From: Chaenocephalus aceratus
Lineage: Eukaryota; Chordata; Actinopteri; Perciformes; Channichthyidae
Direction of reading: 5' to 3'
Assembly (NCBI GenBank): GCA_023974075.1
Contig: CM043791.1
Location: 21,726,546 to 21,790,545 of the forward strand
Length of the DNA: 64,000 nt
The notes under the pieces are model-generated. The model searched no databases. It was not told the origin of the DNA and worked only from the letters and a program-made list of their open reading frames with translations. Made by a program: the position numbers and the translations under genes. Positions 54,811 through 64,000 of this stretch are shown one piece after another. Positions within the stretch are counted from its first letter, which is position 1. The number at the start of each line of letters is the position of its first letter.

Positions 54811-54840
54811 ATTTGCATTTTTGGATAATTAATTAATTAG
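54811..54840 (+). promoter_or_regulatory. Octamer plus homeodomain-type motif cluster
   Basis: A perfect octamer ATTTGCAT (54811-54818) lies seven bases from TAATTAATTAATTAG (54826-54840), which holds overlapping homeodomain cores. The surrounding 54800-54980 is AT-rich and non-repetitive. This fits a developmental enhancer, but motif clusters like this also occur by chance in AT-rich DNA. Confidence 0.25.
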
Positions 54841-57800
54841 TCACCCCACCCATTAAAAAGGCAGAAACAAGCAGGGATGATAATGTGAATAGCCCATTAG
54901 CAATATTTGGGAGGCAGATTTTAATGGCTAGCAATGCACATCACATCGAATGTGATCCTGGTAATTTTCCAAGGACTCAGTATTCATTTAGTGTTGATTT
55001 GAGCTAGAAAATATACATTACGATGCGTTTTCATTTGAACTGGAATCTGGCCATTACAATAACACAGGAGAAGCGTGAAAACAAAGATGGACTGCATTGA
55101 GTTGTAAATTAATAGGATGTAGCTTGACACATTTTCATTGTCTTAAACATGATATTGGATCACTGTCAAAAATCCAATTAACTAAAGCAAATAGTTGGAG
55201 CACTGGGTTCTTTTTGCACTAAAGCCAAACACTGGCAGCAGGAGCGGCAGGCAGTTGGGATCAATAGCAATTGAGTTGAGGGTGGTGTGCAGGGGGTCTT
55301 TCATTGTGCTACAATCCATGTTGGTCGTCTTTGCTTTGAGAGTGGGGGTGTGCAACAAAGTGCTGCTAAAACCTATCCAGCTCCTGAGGCGACTGTCCTG
55401 AGCAGTCCATCTCCCCTCCATATAGTAACCTAACACCACAGGAACCACAGCTCCTCCCTTATCACAGTATGTATACATTTCACAAGGTCAATGTTTATGA
55501 TATGTACACACAGTCTGGCTCCTTTACTGAGCAACACAAACATCTAGAGGATCCTGCATTGATAAGAAGCATGTCCCTCCTTTTCCGGCTATATTTCAAG
55601 CTTTAAAAAAGTATTCTATTAGGTGTAACGCAAGGGGTAACCAGGCAACATTTTTCTGGGGGTGAAGTTGGGCCTAGACAGCAGTGAAGGGTGAGTGCAG
55701 TGAATCCTCTCTGAAGGCAGAGCAAAGCTGGATTGGCTGGTGGGGCAGGCTCCCCTCCCTGGCAGATGAGATCCCATTATCAGGCAGACGAGAACTCCAC
55801 CTCCAGGATTTCACAGCTCCTCTGTTTATCACATGGCTCTGTCAAGTTGGGCACCATTAACCGATAATGAAAGGAGACAACCGGTGCAGTTACAAGCAAA
55901 GCACTCCACATTCTACAGGCCTAAGCATGTATCTGGGAAGCTGACTGTGTCTATTCAATTCTGTTCAGCATTCAAACGGCCCATCACAATACCTTTTCCC
56001 TGAGCACCCCTCCTACAGCTACAGTGCCTTCGATCCCAGCAGAACAAAAAACTAGTTTACTTGGTGCCTCCTTTTAATTCAGAGGAAATTAAATCTAACA
56101 GAACTGTAGGCTGCCTTGGGGAATAGAAATTACAAAACAGTCTTTGTCTATAAGATTATTAAAATAGAATTGCTTGTAAAAAGTTAACCAAAACCAGTAT
56201 GAGGGAGAGACACAATAAAGCAACATAAACTATCATTTGGAAATATGTTTTCTTCATCCACATCAAACATTATTAGTACAAGTGTGACTAAACAAAAAGA
56301 CGGCAAAACAGGCACTGAATCAAAGGCCAACATGAACCCCCCCCCCTCCCCGTCTGACTACTCCTTTTATGGTTTATAGGATTCTGTAGCCACTTACGCT
56401 CATTAAAAATGAATACTTAACAAAAGCTGTGGCTGACACACACTGTTTGCTTTAGCCTGATTTCTCCACAGTGTAGAAAAACAAGCCACTCACAGGCTAC
56501 AAGCAGAGAGCAAGCGAGAAAGAGACATAGGGAAAGTGCTTGGCGATACAAGTAAGTCAGCCAGTAGCTGAAACAACAGAAAAAAAGCGACATGGATGAC
56601 TTAGCCAAGCCTGTGAGAGACTTGGCAAGCCTCAGAGGCACTGGCCTCTTAAGCACTCATATCTAGTAACTTCATTTAATACATTCACCAGGGATGAGCA
56701 GACAAGTTGAAGGAAAAAAGGGATTGAGAGAAGAAAACAGACTTGTAAACCAAAAAGGAGGGGTAGGTTGTGGTGGTGGTGGGGGTGTACTTCAGAGGCT
56801 CGATTTTTAACACATGACTAAATCTCTACAGTGTAACAAGCTAACTTCCCCGCTGCCAAAACATAATACAAGGAGGAAAGAAAACTTGATTGGACCCTGA
56901 GACAATTTTACAATTTTCAGGCAGGTATTATCTACAGAAGCTGTTCTTCTCATATTAAAATGTGAACAGTGCTTTTCCAGATGGGGCTTTAAAGCTGCGA
57001 CTCTCTCTTCGCCACACGTACTAAATCCATAAAGAACAAAGACTCAGTGTGACTGCTGCTTCAAGTTACTGTTCCTCATACTGCAGCAAGTGCTGATAGG
57101 CCTCGCCTTCACTGCTGGGAGGCAAGCAAAAAAAGGCTGACTTCAAATCATTCATTGCTCCTTTTAGCCTTCAAGGATTCTTAAGAGAGCACTTTACAAG
57201 TTTGGGGAATCCAAAGGGAAAATAAGGTCCTACACGACTAATTAAAACACAGACTTTGCCTGGAGGGGGCTGAGAAGGGGAAGCAATAAAACAATCCTCT
57301 CCAATCTCCCAACAAAGTAACTCGAGGAAATTATATGACTAAATATAGTTAACTACATGCTTGTGGATATTAACATTCAACTACTATTGCTTTAGCTAAA
57401 AATAATAGCTCTCTAGTCAAATTTCATTCCAAAAATGAAAATGGGACCGTCAAGAATAGTGATTACACAGCTCTCTAAACAAGCAAACAACCCTATTATG
57501 GTGACAAAACAATCACTGACAATCCAGATGTCCTCTGGAGACCATCCAAGCACACAGCTAGTAATTAACCTGCTACCTAGCCAGCCTTTTAAATGCGATC
57601 ATTAACACAGTTGTAAAAATGTGAAAGAAGCCGAGGAATGGTATTTAGCTTCAGGCAATCTGAGCAAGGTCTAGCCTCACATAGACATCTTGTTTACTTA
57701 GCTATTCACAGTCACATCTGGCAGCCGAGCACAACTCTGAAAACCAAGACACTTGTAGGCTACATATGTCTAATGTCTTTTGCCAAGCTACACGCAGCAG

Positions 57801-59733
57801 CCATTTGGTAAAAACTATTGCATATGAAATAATATGAATGTAAGTAAACCCGATTCCAGGTGGAGGTAACTGCCACCTGGCAGACAAAGAATAACAGCAT
57901 TTTTTACTTTAAAAAATACAGAAAAACCTGATTAATCATCAGAAGACTTTGATAATGGGAAAGAAAACAAACTGCAGTTAATGTGGGCTCACATTGTTTC
58001 CATTAGATCTCAGCTTGCTGAAATGAAGAATGAAGCCACGGTAGTAGATGGATAGCGTGTGAAATGCTAATGAACCACAATAAACAACTCTGTATGGCAA
58101 TAAACTAGCACACATAAAAAGTGAAAACAATCACAAACAAAAGCCCACGTGTAATAACTTAGATTCTATTTCCACAAGCCCTTGATTTTCCACATTCTTC
58201 AAGCTCTCACATGGACTTTCTATGTCTGTGTCATTCTCCAGGCTGAACAGGGCCTCATTCATCTGAATAAAAGAGCAGTTCAGCCGAGAACAGACACTGA
58301 GGAATGACACTGTATTTCCAAGAAGGCCACAGAGAGACAGAGAGCAGGCTGTGGCGGAAAGAGGAAGTTTACATTTCAGGCAAACACTTTTGTGAACAAA
58401 GACGCAGCAAGATAAACAAACAGTCCATGTGTCAGATGCTTAACTCTGGAAGCAGTTAGTAAAATCCTATTCCAGCAGGGTGAAGCTGCGTTTGAAAGTC
58501 ATCAGCAGGCAGCATGGGGGGGGGGGGGTTATGAAAGCAAAAGAGAGAGTGGCGGTTGGGGTGTGTGATTCCTGTGTGGTTACTGTCTCCAAGCTAATCT
58601 GCTCAAATAGCCAGTGACTGCTCCATTTCACACAGAGCACATGGCTGTCTCACCTCCATACACTGCCACCCTATGGAGAGTGTGTGGAGGTGCAGCCGTG
58701 TGCTTTCACTGTGCTAAAGGGGAGGTGGAGCAGTCAGAGGCTCATAATGTGCAAAACAAAAACTCCCAACACTATAATTCATGGCAAGCATATTAAAATG
58801 CTCAATATGATGCAACGGGCCACAAAGCTGTATTTTTCTTCCCCCCCTCCAGTACCAATGCTCATTCAGAAATCAATTACTCTCCTCTGGTCACACTTGG
58901 CTGCTCTCAGTTTGTAAGCTAATGATTTAGCCATCTAGTTCACAGATAGATACTGATAACAAGAATACGCCCATTGGTTATTAGTCAGAGGGATAAGAGT
59001 CCTTCAAGATAATTGTTCACATCTTGAACTTTTACATCTTGCCTTCCTCGCATTTATTTACGTTTCCTCCCAATTTGGCCTGAATAATAGCAGAGGAGTA
59101 ATCTCAAAGGCACATTTTCGGTCAGCATGTCAGCGCTGGGCTGGGTGAGGAAAGGATTCACAGAGACAGCGCATGGACAGGGTGGTGAGGCTGTGTTGTG
59201 AGATTAGACTGTTTTTTGTGGGAGCGAAATGGTAAAATGTGTCTTGTGTGCAGCCGGAGCAGACAGTTGGGAGATCAGTGGTGAGGTCAAGAGGAGCCAC
59301 TTAGCTGTGCTTTGGCCTTCTCACCCCTGCAGCGCTCAGAATCAACCGCTCAACTGTGGGAGTAGATAAAAAGCTTGGCAGCAGTCTTGCAACTGGAGAC
59401 GGATACATTTGCTAATGCATGCAGGCTTTATTTATGGCATTTTAAAAAGGTACAAAATAGAAATGAATGGGAATAGGTAGGAAGCTTGCTCATTAGACAG
59501 AATATATATTAGGTTAGCCTCACTACTAGTACAGATCCCCAAAGGCACTACATCTCGAGGCTTGTTATGAACAAACAAAGCAATAAACAATGCACAGTAA
59601 AAACAACTCTTTCAATTACAGATAAACCATGAAGGTCATTGATTTGTTTTCCCCCCTTCACTATTATCACTATCATTTAATACGCAAGTTAATGACAGTT
59701 ATAGCAGATTTGATTATTTTCCCCCTACTGTAC

Positions 59734-59762
59734 ATTATTATTATTATTATTATTATTATTAT
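59734..59762 (+). repeat. (ATT)n microsatellite
   Basis: About ten ATT units, the only long trinucleotide tract in the window. Confidence 0.95.
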
Positions 59763-60066
59763 AAAAGCAGTGAGACCAGAAGAATATATGTCCCTTTGAT
59801 GTCTCTGGTTAGGATATAATGTGCGGAAATCGGAGAAAAAAATGCGTCATTTATGATTACATGGCGAGACCACTACTCTTTGTCTGTATTGTTTGGACTT
59901 TATGAATTAACTGAGCATGGGAGTGTGCTTCGCATCATGCTGCTTTGGACACACAGCATTACTAATCAGAAGTGGTGAGCTGGAAATTCGGCAAATTGCT
60001 TGTTTGGATGCACATACTCTGCATAATGCATGAAGCATCTAGCATATTATAGATATGTCTGTGCCC

Positions 60067-60067
<1 letters not shown>

Positions 60068-60162
<95 letters not shown>
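60068..60162 (+). repeat. (TG)n microsatellite, 95 bp
   Basis: Pure TG tract. Confidence 0.98.
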
Positions 60163-60164
<2 letters not shown>

Positions 60165-61056
60165 AAGTGGGAGAGACTGGGGAAATGAGAGATAGGCCAG
60201 CGCCGTTGATATTGGACATTGAGCAGGGTTGAAAGCTAACAACATGCGGCATGCTAACTGTCTTTATAATATGAACAGCGGGGAATAGGCAGAGGAGGCT
60301 TGGTGCATTAAGTCCACGAGTCAGAGGGATGGATTGAGTAAAGATGGATGGGTAGCGTGAAGGAAGAAAAGACTGAGCCAGGGAGGGAGTGCAAGCAGTA
60401 GCACTCTGTTCCTGCACACATCAGCAGCAGGAGGGCAGGGATGCGCGGAGGCCACAGCCAGCCAATTACCAAACTCATTAAGTAACCTGCTAGTCGGCTT
60501 TGAACTGCAGCCCCCCTCCATAACGTGGATTCTCAGACGCTGTTCTGGACGGTCAGATAGGCGCTCCCTCTTGCAACTCTTTCTTTCTTTTTTGAAGGCA
60601 GAAGTGGAAATGGCAAAATGGTAATCACATTTTCACATGCATGCATTCATTGGAATTAAAAGTGCAATGCAGAATCACAAGTGAAACCGTTTGGAGAATG
60701 ATTGGTAGAACTATAGAGTGGCGGCTTAAAAGGTGTCATGGTGCAGAAGAGAGATTTTGCACTGGTTGCAAAGGAAGGAGAAAGGGGTGCATTTAGGGAA
60801 TGCTAAAACGTAGGGACACAGGCGTGGGTTAGCATGAGTTAGCAGTTGAAGGATAAATAAGTGCTGACAGGCTTGAGCTGTTCTCTCTACTGGAACACAA
60901 AGGAGAGGGGAAGATGGCTGTGAGGGGGAGGAGGAAGACAGTGAAGAAGATGTAGCACAGTAAGGGGTGAGGGTGAGAGCACCAAGGGCAGGTAGAGAAC
61001 GTGATCAAGGCCCAGTGGGTGGGGCAGGAGTAAAAACATTTTGAGGAAAGGAGAGA

Positions 61057-61084
<28 letters not shown>
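61057..61084 (+). repeat. G homopolymer, 28 bp
   Basis: The longest single-base run in the window. Such runs can form G-quadruplexes and are prone to sequencing and assembly error. Confidence 0.93.
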
Positions 61085-61087
<3 letters not shown>

Positions 61088-63917
61088 GAGCAGAGGGGGA
61101 AAAACGCTGTGTTAGTCAGCGCTCCAGTGTCACAAAGCATTGTTGACTAACCTTGACTGCATTCACCTCCTAGCTCTCTGCCACACTGGCTCTCAACAAG
61201 TATTGACACAACGACAGTCTGCAAGAGAAAAACTGAAGGGGAGGAACAGACACACACAGAGGACAGGGGGGGGGGGGGAAACATAAATGATGTGCAAATG
61301 GAACAAACGAGGTGAGAACAGCTTGACAGTAGAGGTGTATGCATGAATGAAGACGGCAGCCATATTTGGCATCGTGTCCAAACACATGGTGAACGCAGCC
61401 ACTGAAAGAAGCTGCACATAAAAGAATAACCCCCCCCCCCCCACCCATCACAGTGCAGTTATCATTTTCTTTTAGGAGATTGTGAGCATTTATTCTAAGC
61501 CAGTATTCATTTCCCTCTTCTCAATAAACCTCTTTGGATACACACAGATTGATGCACTCATACCTGCTGCTACACACTGTTAAACACACACACATGCAGT
61601 CCCCCCCCCCCCCACCCGTGAACCTCTCCATTATCCCATGAGCCCTCTCTTCTCTGCCTTGCTTGACAAGAGCTTGGAAATAAAAACATCACAGCTCTGC
61701 CTCGCAGCACCTGTTCAATAACATTGACATTTCACATTCAGCATCCGCGCACCGAGAGATTCCCTACATGTACTCTCTTTAACACCCGGAAATGCAACAC
61801 ACACACGCACGCTATCAATCTTTTACATTTCATTGCTAGCTTTTTAAACCCTGCACAGACGAGGGATATGTCTACGTGTGCAAGGTGTAACAATACAAAT
61901 TAATTGGTGGAGGCTTATCTTGGTTTTGTGGAAATAGCGTCGAGTGCAATTGTGTCCTTTTCATGCGAAACTGTTAAATGTAGTCAGTTATCATCCATCA
62001 ATTATTTAAGTGTATTCATGTGATTCAATGGTTTGCAACGTATGGGTTACTTACAAAACCAAATGAATGATGAGGATCATTTAGGGGAAATTGTCAATGT
62101 GGTTGAGAATGATATATTATATAGTCCATATGCATGTCATTAAATGTATCTCAGTGTATTATGAGCTGAGAAAATTAATGACATTTCACAGACCAGATAA
62201 AATGATGAGCGACTAATGAACAGTCAGCACTGAAAGATGATTAGTAGGATTTTGCACTAGCTATTTTTAAGTCATGGCTTATTTCCAACACATTACCTAT
62301 TGATGGTAAAACAAGACCGCATTCAGGATATTTACCAGGTGTACCATTTTTTTTGTTATTATTCATTCCTTACTCCTGATGCAATATTTCAGCCTGCGAC
62401 CCTCCAGATAAGCACATAGCATTTATAATCACGCCATGATCAAACTCGACCAAAGAGCATTTTGAGGTCATATGTTAGATGTAAACATTACGTTAGATTT
62501 TTCTTTTAGATGCACCGGAACACTTTAATGCATGTTTTCATACAACAGTAGCCACCTGAGGAGAATATGAACTGTGCTGAGGGCCGCCGGGTGCCAGGGC
62601 TCAATGGTGTCACCAGGTGCAGTCTAACCTGGGTGGCGAAGCAGGGACATCTGTTTGATGGCATTAGAGCCATCACAGCCCTGCCATAACCACAGATTAA
62701 ATGGCAGTAAATCTGAGGATTAGATCTGTGTATGAATAGCACACATTGATTTTGAAATCCCATGGGGACAGACAATGTGGCCAACAAGCAAACGCACACA
62801 TTTTTTTAATTTATTTTTAAATCAGTCCGTGACTAACCCATCTTCATTTTAATCTGCTCATATTTTGTCCGAGAAGCTGCATCAAAATAGTACGAAGCAT
62901 GTCACAACGTTCCTTTAGAAAACTGCCTTTACATCCAGTCTCTTCCAGTAGTGTCACAATAGAGGACAACAGACCTAGAAATGTCCATTCCTATATTCTA
63001 CGTGTGCTCATGTGAGAGCAGGATCACTTCCATGCTCGGAGATTCGAGGGTTATTTTATGTGAGCACCACGAGGTGATTTGGACGAGGACAAAGACAAAA
63101 TGGCCTTTCGTTCTTGAGCTGCCTGGTCGTGGGTCTTAGTATGCAGATATGCAGTCTCACACACTCAGCCCCGGCGAGACCTTTCTGACATGACAATCCC
63201 CAAATCCCACGCTGAAACCTCACTCCCCCCCCCTGACCCCGACGGTCCTCGGGAAGCTGACTGACATCAAAGACAAGCGCCACACTCATGACTTTGTCTG
63301 TCTCCCAGTCACAGCCCGTGTCTCTGGCTGTCCACCACATGCCTGTCAAAAAAGTCGCTATTTAAAAACACCTTGCTCATGCTAACCATTTCAAACGCCT
63401 TCACAACATAACATGAAGAAACCAAAGATAGCCTGTGCTGCATCTTCACTATTTTCATACTGTGAGAGGCGGGTGTCAAGAGTGTTGGGCTATGAGCAAT
63501 GTTTCCAAAAATGGTTTTCTACATAAAAGACAACATACTGTTACAAGGGTCAAAAACCAATAGCCATTGTTGGCAAGCAGACCTCCCTCCTCCAAAAGAA
63601 TTGCATCGGGCATTGTAGCTGAACTAAGCCACGTATCAAGACATTACCTGGTGATTAGTGTGCGTTGTGAGGCAGCTCCATTAACCTTTAAGAAACAGTG
63701 TGGAGGCTGCAGTGTCTAGTCAAGTGGAACGCTCCCCTTACTACCTTTCGAAAAAAGACATGAGTGAGAGAGAGCGAGAAACTCAGTGTGAGAGTAGAGC
63801 TGCTCCTGTTAGGTACGCACATTGAGGCGTCAGGCCGGCACATTCATCAACACGCAGAACGCCAGTCAGCAGCACCAGTGGGCTCACTCTCCTCTCTGCC
63901 ACCCTACGGGTTACTGT

Positions 63918-63940
63918 GGGGGGGGGGGGGGGGGGGGGGG
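63918..63940 (+). repeat. G homopolymer, 23 bp
   Basis: Pure G run near the right edge of the window. Confidence 0.93.
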
Positions 63941-64000
63941 TGACAGGGAGGCATTTGCAAAGCAGATTTGGATCATTCGCCCCAGCATTTGGCAGTGCAA

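Overview
The window is vertebrate genomic DNA, almost certainly from a teleost fish. Almost all of it is non-coding. It is very rich in long (TG/CA)n microsatellites and G homopolymers, and it carries fish-type hAT transposon derivatives and a 5'-truncated non-LTR retrotransposon. The long open frames made of Cys-Val or Thr-His repeats are translations of (TG/CA)n tracts and are not genes.

One host gene can be supported: rere (arginine-glutamic acid dipeptide repeats, atrophin-2), a nuclear receptor co-regulator, on the minus strand. Three consecutive exons are visible in transcript order. Exon A (35468-35969) holds part of the 5' UTR, the start codon at 35825 and residues 1-119. Exon B (27541-27611) covers residues 120-143. 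Exon C (2018-2123) covers residues 144-178. Their splice phases and GT/AG signals fit exactly, and together they encode the basic/acidic N-terminus and the first part of the BAH domain. The rest of the gene (remaining BAH, ELM2, SANT, GATA-type zinc finger, RE-rich tail) lies beyond position 1. Sequence above 35970 is the 5' UTR intron. A CpG-containing stretch around 53.6-54.0 kb is a weak candidate for an upstream exon or promoter.

Layout: 1-2017 is the intron after exon C and contains a 13-bp-TSD-flanked LINE 3' end at 387-870. 2124-27540 is a 25.4 kb intron with most of the long microsatellites, an inverted pair of CTCF-like motifs, a tRNA-Met-like relic, a candidate unannotated exon (11097-11263) and a 1.43 kb hAT derivative (24756-26183). 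27612-35467 is a 7.9 kb intron. 35970-64000 contains two more hAT derivatives (47006-47946 and 49922-50735), each with 8-bp target duplications. The second keeps an intact BED zinc-finger reading frame.

No bacterial-type system, CRISPR array or operon is present. The most interesting points are the BED-only hAT ORF, the non-3n candidate exon inside the BAH-coding region of rere, the complementary TG/CA tracts that flank exons B and C, and the 183-bp uninterrupted purine-pyrimidine tract with a CG core. Family assignments rest on recognised motifs, not on database searches.
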